Origin: DSYU01 sp964437595
Lineage (GTDB): Bacteria; Chloroflexota; Anaerolineae; Anaerolineales; Anaerolineaceae
Length of the DNA stretch: 64,000 nt
Assembly (NCBI GenBank): GCA_964437595.1
Contig: CAYTHO010000006.1
Location: forward strand, 43,690 to 107,689
Reading direction: 5' to 3'
Part shown: positions 1 through 9,200 of the stretch, in pieces
How the letters are laid out: each line of letters begins with the position of its first letter
Numbering within the stretch: position 1 is the stretch's first letter
The notes under the pieces: model-generated
What the model was told of the DNA's origin: nothing
Database searches by the model: none
What the model saw: the letters and a program-made list of their open reading frames with translations, nothing else
Position numbers and translations under genes: made by a program

Positions 1-412
1 GCAAGACGTTGCTGCCCTCGCCTAGCGTGGCATTACGGGAGATCAGCACGCCTATGATGCTGCCTTTCGCATTTACCTCATTACAGATGGAGGCCCCCGT
101 AATACTATCGGTGATTTCCGAAGATCCCTTTACCACCTGAAGACCTGTACCGCTGTCGGAAAGATAAAGGTCACGTCCAACCGCGATCTTGACCGCGCCG
201 CCATTGGTCAATTGCATATCACGGCCAGCAGCAATCCCAAAAGCGCCGCCTCCGTTGATGGTGATATCCTTCTCCGTAGCCACGCCAACAGCAAACCCAC
301 GCTTGTAAATAACCTGTTCTTCATCCACCTGCGATCCCGAAACAGGTTGTTGGGCATCACTCTCCGGCAGCTTACCGGGTGCATTCAGTGTTTTCTCTAG
401 ATTTTCTTCCAT
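1..412 (-). CDS. Partial beta-repeat (polymer-forming-like) protein, N-terminal part
   Basis: The minus-strand reading frame starts at ATG 412 behind a GGAGAGAG ribosome site and stays open to the window edge, giving at least 137 residues. After a polar N-terminus of about 35 residues come short repeating units rich in Gly, Val, Asp and Asn, such as VGVATEKDITINGGGAFGI and KIAVGRDLYLSDSGTG. This pattern suggests a right-handed beta-helix or bactofilin-like fold. No signal peptide or membrane helix is visible, so a cytoplasmic or peripheral structural role is possible but unproven. It lies 62 bp downstream of the membrane protein gene at 475-870 on the same strand and may be co-transcribed with it. 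I do not recognise a specific family, and the C-terminus is missing. Confidence 0.7.
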   Translation of the reverse strand, partial: MEENLEKTLNAPGKLPESDAQQPVSGSQVDEEQVIYKRGFAVGVATEKDITINGGGAFGIAAGRDMQLTNGGAVKIAVGRDLYLSDSGTGLQVVKGSSEITDSITGASICNEVNAKGSIIGVLISRNATLGEGSNVL

Positions 413-474
413 TACTCTCTCCGTAATGATCCATATTGTCTCGTAGGCGAATTGTAAGCAGCATTACCAGTGAT

Positions 475-870
475 TCATCCCGGATTATGATAAATCTTCA
501 GTACCAGGGTATCCAACAATAAAGCTGATGATGCACCGGCAAAATATGCCAGATAATCCAGCGGGTCGAAGGTGGCGCCCAGCAGTGCTATCCCAATGAA
601 CTGAAGGGTTTCGGCGGTGGAAGGCAAGAGGAACGCCACAGCGGCCTTTACACCGCGGCGACTTAGGAAGGGAATATGCCGTTCGACTGCGTACAGTAGA
701 AAATAGCAGCCAAATGGAATAGTAATATCCGAGAAGAAGCTGTAGTACAGGTCAAGAGCACCACCCTGCAAATACCTTCCAGGCCCAAAGATATGCAGCG
801 CCGCAATCAAAAACGCAATGATCAATACCGCCGGTCGGCGATGCCGCCATAGATTATCCGGTTTATTCAT
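475..870 (-). CDS. Small polytopic membrane protein, VanZ/DUF2809-like
   Basis: A 131-residue protein with about four hydrophobic segments: residues 14-30, 42-62, 76-98 and 103-125. The segment ATFDPLDYLAYFAGAS near the C-terminus resembles the conserved small-membrane-protein motif of VanZ-like and DUF2809 families, where an aspartate precedes the last helix. No enzymatic residues are evident. Its ATG overlaps the TGA of the 40-codon gene just upstream (867-989) by four bases, so the two are probably translationally coupled. The beta-repeat gene follows 62 bp downstream. Function is unknown. The family assignment rests on motif resemblance only. Confidence 0.65.
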   Translation of the reverse strand: MNKPDNLWRHRRPAVLIIAFLIAALHIFGPGRYLQGGALDLYYSFFSDITIPFGCYFLLYAVERHIPFLSRRGVKAAVAFLLPSTAETLQFIGIALLGATFDPLDYLAYFAGASSALLLDTLVLKIYHNPG

Positions 871-989
871 TGGGCAGCCTTTGCGGAGCGTCGATCTTCT
901 GGGTAGTCGCCAGCCCAGTAACTCATTAAATTTCCCTCATGGCTGGCATCTTTGACCGGGAACGGGCGAATTTCGAATTGGCTATTCAT
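867..989 (-). CDS. 40-residue small protein, unknown function
   Basis: ATG at 989 is preceded by AAAGGTGATC at good ribosome-site spacing, and the frame ends in a TGA that overlaps the ATG of the downstream membrane protein gene (ATGA). The product starts MNSQFEIRPFPVKDASHEGN and ends in a charged tail; it has no membrane segment or signal peptide. The ribosome site and the exact 4-bp coupling are the reasons for calling it a gene rather than chance. It might be a leader for the membrane protein or a small partner of it. I recognise no family. Confidence 0.55.
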   Translation of the reverse strand: MNSQFEIRPFPVKDASHEGNLMSYWAGDYPEDRRSAKAAQ

Positions 990-1157
990 GGGATCACCTT
1001 TCTAAACTATATAGTAGCACAAGATTGATTCACCCTATTCACTCAGCCGGTTTCTACCGATAAAGAACAAAGGTATACTTGGATAGACACGAACAGGAAA
1101 AAATGAGTTTGATCCTCCTCAGTAAATTTTATAACGGGAGATATGAAAGGAAAACAA

Positions 1158-2339
1158 ATGAACATTACCATCCGGCAGCTACAAGGGCAGGAAATGTTTG
1201 ACGCATTCTACACATTAGGCCAATATTGCTTCCACTCGTCGCCACCTTTCGAAAACAGGGAGGAATGGATGGAGCGGGTAAGCGCGCGCGGCCATGCTAC
1301 CTGCTATGCAGCATGTGAAGGGGAAAAGCCCGTTACTATCGCATCCAGTTCGGCCATGACACAGAATATGCGGGGAGCCCTCTACCCGGCATCGGGCGTA
1401 TGGGGTGTATCTTCCCTGCCCGCTGCCCGGCGAAAGGGTTACGTGCGCCAGGCGATGGCCAGCCTGCTGGCTGCCGAACGAGAAGCCGGCAAAGTATTCA
1501 CCAATCTTTATCCTTTCCGGGAATCGTTCTATGAGCGCCTGGGATACGTCACTTTTCCCTTGTTAAAAATTGCCAGGTTTTCACCGCAAAATCTCGCCCC
1601 GCTTCTGAAACGGGACCTGGAAGGGGAAATCGAGTTAAAGACTCTGGTAGATACCTATGAGACCTACCGGCAGTATCTGATGGAACTGCGCCAGGAACAC
1701 CACGGCATGGCCGTCTTTGATGCAGGTGATCTGGCGCGGGCGAAGCGCAATAACGTCTGGGTCGCTGCCGCACGTTTTGATGGGAAAATAGAAGGCATGA
1801 TGCTGTATGCCCTCCAGGGCGAGCATGCAACTTCATTCAATTTTATCGCCTCGCGTTTTTATTACCAGACCAGTCGGGCGCGCTACCTGCTGCTCGATTG
1901 GATTGCCCGCCATATCGATCAAGCAGACCGCGCGGAAATTTGGCTGGCGGCAGATGAAACCCCGGAAACCTGGCTGGCAGATATGCAGTTGCGCATCGAA
2001 TCCCCCAACCGGGCTGCGATGAGCCGTGTATTAGACGTTGCCAGAATTGGCGGGATGAATGTTGGCAATGGTAGCTTTACGGCCCAGGTCATTGACTCGC
2101 TCTGCCCGTGGAACGAAGGTGCATGGCGATTTGAAGCATCGGATGGCAAACTGCTGGTGACAAAAGCGACTGGAGCCAACTGCGAATTGACCATCCAGGG
2201 ACTGAGCGCGCTGGTCGCTGGTACGCATGATCCAGAAGATTTTCCACTGCGCGGTTGGGGCAGCCCGTCTTCCATGGTACAGGATGTTCAACGGAAAATG
2301 TTTATAAAATTATCCCCTCACCTTCATGAGAATTTTTAG
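1158..2339 (+). CDS. Eis-like GNAT N-acetyltransferase
   Basis: A protein of about 393 residues built like the Eis (enhanced intracellular survival) family: an N-terminal GNAT domain, a second acetyltransferase-like domain, and a C-terminal SCP2-like domain (roughly the last 100 residues). The acetyl-CoA binding motif appears as SLPAARRKGYVRQAMASLL near residues 100-120, and the end of the protein carries a carboxylate as in this family. Eis proteins acetylate amines of aminoglycosides or polyamines; the substrate here is unknown. There are two in-frame ATGs, at 1143 and 1158. The second has AAAGG seven bases upstream while the first has GGGAG only two bases away, so 1158 is preferred. The gene is convergent with the PpsR-like gene. 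Confidence 0.85.
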   Translation: MNITIRQLQGQEMFDAFYTLGQYCFHSSPPFENREEWMERVSARGHATCYAACEGEKPVTIASSSAMTQNMRGALYPASGVWGVSSLPAARRKGYVRQAMASLLAAEREAGKVFTNLYPFRESFYERLGYVTFPLLKIARFSPQNLAPLLKRDLEGEIELKTLVDTYETYRQYLMELRQEHHGMAVFDAGDLARAKRNNVWVAAARFDGKIEGMMLYALQGEHATSFNFIASRFYYQTSRARYLLLDWIARHIDQADRAEIWLAADETPETWLADMQLRIESPNRAAMSRVLDVARIGGMNVGNGSFTAQVIDSLCPWNEGAWRFEASDGKLLVTKATGANCELTIQGLSALVAGTHDPEDFPLRGWGSPSSMVQDVQRKMFIKLSPHLHENF

Positions 2340-2385
2340 AGGATTTTTGGCGGTTTACCAACCTGTTTGTCAGTGTCGAAAAATA

Positions 2386-3246
2386 TTAATACGGGTGAGA
2401 GATGGACTGACCGGCTCGTATGCGGATAATTTCATCCGCACTCTGCTCGATGGTTCTATCGGTGGTGTTGATGATGGTGAAGCCCCCCTGTCGGAATATC
2501 TTTTTGGCCTGCATAAGCTCTTCGCGAATGGCGTCCAGATCCGTGTACACCGAGGGTTCACGAACCCCCAGGCGCGCCTGGCGCTGCCGCCGGTAGACCA
2601 GCAATTGCTCCGGGTCGATGGTGAGGCCAATGACCCGGGAAGGGTCCAGGGCAAAGAGGTCGTCAGGAACAGGCAGGTCAGGAACCACGGGATAATTGGC
2701 GACCTTCCATCCCAGCACTGCAAGGTAAACGCTCAACGGGGTTTTCCCAGAGCGCGATACCCCCACCAGCATGATCTCAGCCTGTGACCAGCCTTCTGGG
2801 CTCTTGCCATCATCATGGCCCAGGGTGTAATCTATCGCGGCAACTCGGTCGTAATAGTCGCGGTGTAACTGGCGATACATCCCCGGCTGTTGAAGAGGCT
2901 GCTGTTTTAAGGTCGAGGACAGCCAGCCGATTAACGACCCCATTAAGTCGATGGTCTGGACTCCCAGCGCCTGGGCTTCTTCCACTAACTGGCTGTTCAG
3001 ATGGCTATCCACCAGGGTGTAAAGAACCAGCCCGCCCACCTTACTGGCCTGCGCCAGCGCGAGAGACACCTGCTCAGAGCTTCTGACATTTCCGATGATT
3101 TCGACGAGAACGTTATTTCCAGGAAACTGGGCCAGAACCGTGTTTACCAACTGCTCGCCGCTGACCCCTACCCCACCCGACAGGATAAATATCGTTGGCT
3201 GCTGTGAAGGGTTGGACTCTCCCGCAATTTCGCTGGAAATCATCAT
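2386..3246 (-). CDS. PEP synthase / PPDK regulatory protein (DUF299 kinase-pyrophosphorylase)
   Basis: A 286-residue protein with the DUF299 architecture: an N-terminal sensor-like half beginning after FILSGGVGVSGEQL and a C-terminal nucleotide-binding half with the P-loop GVSRSGKTPLSVYLA around residues 155-170. Family members inactivate PEP synthase or pyruvate phosphate dikinase by ADP-dependent phosphorylation and reactivate it by phosphate-dependent dephosphorylation. Neither target gene is in this window, so whether it acts on PpsA or PpdK cannot be told. GGAGG lies three bases before ATG 3246 and six before ATG 3243; the latter spacing is better, so the true product may start one residue later. 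Downstream it meets the acetyltransferase gene tail to tail. Confidence 0.88.
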   Translation of the reverse strand: MMISSEIAGESNPSQQPTIFILSGGVGVSGEQLVNTVLAQFPGNNVLVEIIGNVRSSEQVSLALAQASKVGGLVLYTLVDSHLNSQLVEEAQALGVQTIDLMGSLIGWLSSTLKQQPLQQPGMYRQLHRDYYDRVAAIDYTLGHDDGKSPEGWSQAEIMLVGVSRSGKTPLSVYLAVLGWKVANYPVVPDLPVPDDLFALDPSRVIGLTIDPEQLLVYRRQRQARLGVREPSVYTDLDAIREELMQAKKIFRQGGFTIINTTDRTIEQSADEIIRIRAGQSISHPY

Positions 3247-3319
3247 TCACCTCCCGGCTGCCGGTTATTTTACCGAATCGAATTCAATGTAAATCGATTA
3301 TAGCACTCCATATAGCGAA

Positions 3320-3343
3320 CCCCGGCTTCTGCTAAAGCCGGGG
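3320..3343 (-). terminator. Hairpin at the end of the TPR/peptidase operon
   Basis: A perfect 9-bp GC-rich stem (CCCCGGCTT at 3320-3328 with AAGCCGGGG at 3335-3343) and a 6-base loop lie between the peptidase stop (3445) and the start of the PpsR-like gene (3246). There is no T-run on the minus-strand side, so it could be a weak or factor-assisted terminator or a mRNA 3' stabiliser. Confidence 0.45.
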
Positions 3344-3444
3344 TCACTGGGAGATGAGATATACCAATAAGTCTGAAACGAATCGCACGACAAGACTATC
3401 AAACCTGCCAAGCAAAATCTTGTGGATTTCAGGTCGCGATTCGT

Positions 3445-6297
3445 TTAGCGCGATGTAGATAACTTAACTGGCTTGCCTCCTTCATCAAGCGTAAGCCGAA
3501 CATAATGGCGATGCACGTGCTGCCCCGTTTGAACCTGCTTACTGACTGTCACCACTACCCGCCCGTTGGCGCTGCCTGCGGGAATATGTTTACGGCGCGG
3601 CGCCGCTTCCCCATTCATCGGGGCCGACTGGCGGGATAAGTGCAGATCCGTGAGATCCGCACCAGGCAGGTATTCAGCTACAATCTTCTTCACCCGGCGC
3701 ATGGCATCGCTGGAAATTTGAGGAGGTTCCATGCTGGCATCGGCATGGTCAGAAACGGTCTTGACCAAGGGGTGCTCGCGCAGGCGAGCGGCGCTTTTAC
3801 TGCGCACCTGGAAACCTTCGCAGCCAGCCAGCGGGTCGCCGTACAGCACAAAAGAAATCAGCGTCTTTTGATCTTCACCATCCAGGAATCCCTGGCGGCG
3901 GTCCATTTCGCGCACCAGGTCAATCCGCGCCTGGACCAGCGCCTCGCCAGCCGTACACCCGTTTTTCAGATGCTGCCAGAACAGATTGCTGAGCAGGTCA
4001 GCCGCCTGCAGCGGCGTGTTGACCGAGCCGTAGGCGATGCCAGTAGAGCCGATCACCGCCAGCGCGCCGGTTGCCAGGAACTTTAGCGCCAGGGATTCAT
4101 TTTCATCCTTGCCCAAAATATGCCCGCCATAACAGGCTTCGCTGAAAACTACCCGCTGAGACTTCCCATTGCGGTGCAGATCCTCAGGCGAGAGCGCCAC
4201 GGGATAATCAGACAGCTCAGCTTTTTGGGATGGATCGATCCGTTCAGAAGGATCGCGCTGCCCGTACCACGATGGACTGTCTTCCAACCCATGCAAGTTA
4301 TAATATCCCAGGCTGGTTTTCGCAATACGGGCGCGGTCTACGCTGCCCGAGTGCTCCGGCGGAGATGCCTTTACGGTATGCGGCGCGCCAATGGGCCGGA
4401 ATGCAGCCAGAGAAGAGCGCCGCCAGACCGCCGCGGTATAGCCAAAGCTGGGTTCGCCCGGCGCGGGCACCAGCCGGTGGAACAGGCTCAAGAACATGCT
4501 GCCCCAATCCAGGCCCAAGAAGGTTTTCTTCTGTTTTCGGCGGGTATGATAACGCTGCATCTGGCGAAGCTGCTCGAGCAGCAGGCCGGCATCTGGGCCC
4601 TTCTCGCCTGGCAGCCGCCCAACCGGCCAATCCGGGATGAAGTAATTAGCGCCCAGCGTAGCATACGGACTATCAGAGGCCACATCGCCATCCACATCAT
4701 CGGTGGGATTGGGCAGGCGGTGGAATGGGATGATTGGGTCACCACCCACAATGAGCAGCGCTCCGATCATCTGCCCGTGCTTGCCAAGCGCGGCATCGAG
4801 GTCGGCTAGCGCGTTCTTGAGCTTCCAGGGATCGCGCGGGTTGACCGGGGTCAGGCCAAAGTGGGATGTGCAGATCGCATCATCCGGGTAATAAATGATC
4901 GCATCCCAGCCGCGCCGCTGGCGTACCAACCCGGCGAGTTTGCGAAGCTCTCCATCGAGGATAGCGGTGGTTTGCGGACCATACTGCGCGAGCAGGCTTT
5001 CGCGAGATGTAAAAATCACATAGGCCGGCTGGCGGCCATCTGTACGGTTGAAATCTGGCAGCTTTAATTTCTTAGCCAGGTGCTCAAACTCGCTGCTGAT
5101 CGCTTTCAACGGATCATCAGACGGATCTTTGGCGCCTCCACGCCGGGGAGATTTGGTAGAAGAGCGATCCTCCTGCACCTCCGCAGAAGAGTCAGGCGGC
5201 GCAATACCATCCGGCTCTGCTGGCTGCTCTTGAGTCGGCGCTACGCAGCCATCACAGTCTGATGATGCACGGATTGTTGCTTCATCCAAAGGCGCAGCTT
5301 CGATCTCCTCCACAGGCATCTCAAGGGTTGGGATGGTTTCCAATTCCGCTTCAACAACCGCACTCTCTGACTCGACCTCGGGCTGGGGTTTAAGCTCCGG
5401 CGCTGCATCCACTACCGGCGCGGCTGGTAGTTCAACCGGTGGAAGCTCTCCTTGCGGCAGATGGTTCCAGCCCAGGCGCCCGGCAACTCCTGCCGGAACC
5501 GGCTGGTGAAACAAGATCACCGGGTCGGAGGGCCACAATGAGCGGTACGGATGCGCCGTTCCCCACAACCGTTTTGCCACCTGACCATTCGTATCATTTG
5601 CCGCGCACAGGTGCATCAGACGCACAGCTTCCGGCTCATTGCCCAGTTCAAGGGATGTTTCGGCCAGCACCAGGTTCATCACCAGGCAGTCGGGCCAGCG
5701 GGCCTGGTACAGCTCCGCTAGTTGGTGCACCGCCTGAACTTCTCCTCGCATGCGCTGAACCATCAAGTGCAGCACAGCAGATATGAGCAGGTCGGGGCCA
5801 GCTCCTAAGCCCTCGTGGATATTTTTATCCACCATAGAATCGGGACCAGCAGGCCGGGCTTTGCTCCCATTCGCGATTGGCTCAGAAGGCTGGGCCGCCT
5901 GCAGCGCCAGGTACGCCTGGCGCAGCGGGGTACCCCAGGGTTCCAGGCGCGATTGGGTGGGCACCCACCCATCCAGAATAAACAAGGCGGTTTGAGCAAA
6001 GATGTGGCGCGCTGGATCGGTCTGCTCGCAAGCCAGAGACAATGCCCGGTATGCTTCTGTAAAGAATGGGTCTTTCCGACAAAGTGTTTCCAGGGTAGAA
6101 ACCGCCTGCCCTGCGCGCCCCTCGGCAATCTGCACCTGTGCGTGCAGCAAACACACTTCCAGATCGCCGGGGAAGGCTGCCAGCCAGCTCAGTGCTGCCT
6201 GGCGGGCAAAACGCAGCTCGCCGGTGATTAGGGCAGCACGCAGCATGGCAATGAGGGTTTCTCTGCGCAGTACGTTACCTGGCTGGAACATGCTCAT
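3445..6297 (-). CDS. TPR-like / C25-like caspase-fold cysteine peptidase
   Basis: A 950-residue protein. Residues 1-235 are alpha-helical TPR-like repeats, about 290-400 are an acidic, proline-rich low-complexity linker, and about 420-830 resemble the gingipain-type (C25) caspase-like peptidase fold. The catalytic pair is visible as His669 in GYYNLHG and Cys722 in FSEACYGG. Upstream elements typical of C25 proteins are present too: LIVGGDPIIPFHRLP near 515 and PVGRLPGE near 560. No signal peptide or membrane segment is seen, so it should act inside the cell, unlike secreted gingipains. A basic 120-residue tail follows. The ATG overlaps the TGA of the giant TPR gene (ATGA at 6294-6297), so the two are translationally coupled. 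Assignment to C25 rather than CHAT is by motif only. The substrate is unknown. Confidence 0.8.
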   Translation of the reverse strand: MSMFQPGNVLRRETLIAMLRAALITGELRFARQAALSWLAAFPGDLEVCLLHAQVQIAEGRAGQAVSTLETLCRKDPFFTEAYRALSLACEQTDPARHIFAQTALFILDGWVPTQSRLEPWGTPLRQAYLALQAAQPSEPIANGSKARPAGPDSMVDKNIHEGLGAGPDLLISAVLHLMVQRMRGEVQAVHQLAELYQARWPDCLVMNLVLAETSLELGNEPEAVRLMHLCAANDTNGQVAKRLWGTAHPYRSLWPSDPVILFHQPVPAGVAGRLGWNHLPQGELPPVELPAAPVVDAAPELKPQPEVESESAVVEAELETIPTLEMPVEEIEAAPLDEATIRASSDCDGCVAPTQEQPAEPDGIAPPDSSAEVQEDRSSTKSPRRGGAKDPSDDPLKAISSEFEHLAKKLKLPDFNRTDGRQPAYVIFTSRESLLAQYGPQTTAILDGELRKLAGLVRQRRGWDAIIYYPDDAICTSHFGLTPVNPRDPWKLKNALADLDAALGKHGQMIGALLIVGGDPIIPFHRLPNPTDDVDGDVASDSPYATLGANYFIPDWPVGRLPGEKGPDAGLLLEQLRQMQRYHTRRKQKKTFLGLDWGSMFLSLFHRLVPAPGEPSFGYTAAVWRRSSLAAFRPIGAPHTVKASPPEHSGSVDRARIAKTSLGYYNLHGLEDSPSWYGQRDPSERIDPSQKAELSDYPVALSPEDLHRNGKSQRVVFSEACYGGHILGKDENESLALKFLATGALAVIGSTGIAYGSVNTPLQAADLLSNLFWQHLKNGCTAGEALVQARIDLVREMDRRQGFLDGEDQKTLISFVLYGDPLAGCEGFQVRSKSAARLREHPLVKTVSDHADASMEPPQISSDAMRRVKKIVAEYLPGADLTDLHLSRQSAPMNGEAAPRRKHIPAGSANGRVVVTVSKQVQTGQHVHRHYVRLTLDEGGKPVKLSTSR

Positions 6298-9200
6298 GAA
6301 ATCATAACCTCCTGTTTGTGATGGACCAGGTTGAGAGCAATCACGGCTACAAGCTGCCGGCGGATGCTGACAGCCACCTGACCGGCGCTATCGGGCGCCA
6401 GTTCTGCCGCACGGCGCAGCATCGCCTCAGCATTCACGTAGTCTTTGCTGTCGCGCAAGATCAGGCCGCTCTGATAATAGGCCTGGTAGTCGCCAGGGGC
6501 GATACGCATGGCCTGCTGGTAGACCTGCAAGGCCTGTAAGAACTCGCGGCGATCCTGGTACACCGAACCTAACTCGATATAAGCCTCCACCAGGTTAGGT
6601 TCCATGCGGATCACTTCTCCAAGCAGGTGAACAGCCTGGTCGAGATTCCCATTCTTGCGGTTCAAACGGCCCAGCATCAGGGTGAGATCGGGCTGGTTGG
6701 GATCCAGGCGCAGGGCCCGGAAGGCATAGCGTTCGGCAGCTTTTACCTCGCCACATTCTGCCTGAGTGCGGGCCAGAAAGTTCAGCAGATCGGGCTCTTC
6801 AGGATAGTCTTTGACCAGCTTCTCCAGCACATCTACAGCAGCTTGCGGGCCGTGCAGGCGGCGGATCAGTTTGGCGCGTTCAAAGGCCACCGGGAAGAAG
6901 GCCTTTACATCCGGGCAAGCCTGCTCGATCATCGTCAGGCCGTCTTCCACTCGGCCGCGCAAGACCAGCACATTACTGAGGAACAGTACCGCCTCCGCAT
7001 TTTCCGGTTCGCGCCGTACCGCGCTCTGGGCAAATTCAAGGGCCTGATCGCTGAGGTTCATCGATAATGCTGTTTCACCAGCGATCAGCAGGGCATCGGC
7101 GGAAGCGGCGTTTAGCTCGCTGGCCTTACGGGCTGCTTCCAATGCCTGGGGCAGGCGATCGGCCATATGGTAGGCCGTTGCTAGAGTCAGCCATGCATCT
7201 GGCTGGGTTGGATCGATGGCGGTGGAGCGCTCGAGGCAGCCAATAGCCCCGGCAATATCTTCGTCTGAGAGGCAGGATTGGCCCAATTTGAAGGCGTAAC
7301 GGGCATTAGAAGGTTCAAGCGCCAGGGCCTGGCGATAATGGTCCATGCCAGTTTGAAGATTACCCACCTGAATGCAAAGGTCACCGGCGGCATCGTGCCA
7401 GTCAGGCTCATCCGACCAGATTGACAGGGCGGCTTCATAGGCGTCCAGCGCGGCAGAAAGCTGCCCACCTTGAAGGTTGAGCATGGCTAACACCGCATGT
7501 CCTAGGGCCTGGTTGGGGTCTGCCAGAACAGCTCGCCTGGCAATGGATACACCTTCTGTAGAGGGCGTACCCTCCGGCGAATTACCTGTTGACGAGTCAC
7601 CCAGGTAACACAAGGCAAGCTGGAGCAGCACCAGGGCATGGTCAGGGTAGCGGCGCGAGACCTGGATGGCAGCGCCGCGGTTATTCAAATGGCGCAGGGC
7701 AGAAATCAAGGCAGCGATATCTTCTGGCTGGGAAGGCATGGATGCCAGCGCCCGGGCAGCCTGCGCGGACGGGGCAAATGCTGCCTGGCCGCGCGCCTGC
7801 CAGCGCCCAATCTCGCCCGTATTTACCAACCGCCCAGCCAGGCGAATGGCCGCTTCATACTTCTGGTGATTTTCTTCGCTCAGCGCTCCTGGGCCAGGCG
7901 TATTTCGGAGGCATCCGGCGACAACGCTTAACTGCTGGCGCTCCGCGCACATAACCAGTGCGCGTGCCAGTCCTAATTGAGCGCGGGCCTCGCCGGCTTG
8001 CATGAGCGTGCAGCGTTCGTAGAGATCGGGAACGTCTTTCCAGGCCTGCACCTCCAGCGCCGCCTCAGCCAGCCACAGCGCGCAACCTTCGCCCATCTTC
8101 TGGCGTGCAGCGATGTACTGCTCCCGCGCCGCAGCCAGGCTGCCTTCACGCGCCAACAGGCGAGCTTTTGCGGCCATCAGGCGCGCACTACCAGGCGTTT
8201 CTCGCAGGCCCGCTTCCACCCAATCGAAGGGTGGAATATCGCTTTCTCCCGCGAGCGCCATTTCCACCTGCAAAGCCAGTAAATCGGAACCTGATTGTCC
8301 CTGGCGGAACAGCGCTGTCAGGGGCCCATCTTCGCCTACCTGGAATGATTTTATGATGCGCGCGGCCCGGTCATTTTGCAAAAGTGCCAGGGCCAGGTCA
8401 GCGGCGCGGTAGCACAGCGCGGCATTCGACAGATTGCAGGACAGGGATTTTTCTGCATGGTGCAGCGCGGCAGGCAAATCACCAGCATGGATCATCAAGC
8501 GGGTGAAGCGATCGTGAATTTCACCTTGAATATGGTTCAGAGTCGTATTTTCGGCTTCATCAAAATCGCCCTGTTCGCTCTGCGCCAGGCGCAAGGCCCG
8601 CTCCAGAACAGCCAATGCCGCCTGGGGACGGTCCAACAGAGCGAGTAGGTCGGCCTGGAGTAAATATATTGGCAGCGTTTCGGGTTGAGGCAGTTGATCC
8701 AGTCCATCCTCGATCGCCTGCTGCACCAGATCAAGAGCCGCTTCGTAATTGCCCAACCGTTCGTGAAGCTGCGCCACCTCAAACAACAGCCCGCTGGAAG
8801 GCTGCGAATCCGCCAGCAGCGCCCGTGCGTAGCAAGCCAGCGCGGATTGGGGGTCTTCCAGGCGCAGGTACACATGCGCTGCACGGCGCAGGTCTGCCCG
8901 GCTGATGACAACTGCCAGGGAGAGTAACTTTTCGAGTGTCACGCGAGCCCCGGGCAGATCGCCGGCAGTGGCCTGGCCGCTGGCCAGGTTGACGAGCAGA
9001 TCGGGGCGCTCAGGGTCGAGCTGCACAGCGCGCTCAAGGGCTTCCACAGCCTTGCGCGGCTCTCCCGCCCGGGTGACAAAGTTTGCAAACCAGGAGAGCG
9101 TATTTACATCATCCGGGGCCAGGCGCAGCACGCTTGCGGCGCATTCCAGGGCTTCTTGCAGTAGGTTGGCGCGCAGCGAAGCATCGGCCAGGCTGCGCAG

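Noticed and set aside
4120..4809. Plus-strand open frame of 229 codons inside the peptidase gene
   Set aside because: Shadow of the peptidase coding strand, which contains the catalytic motifs. No ribosome site.
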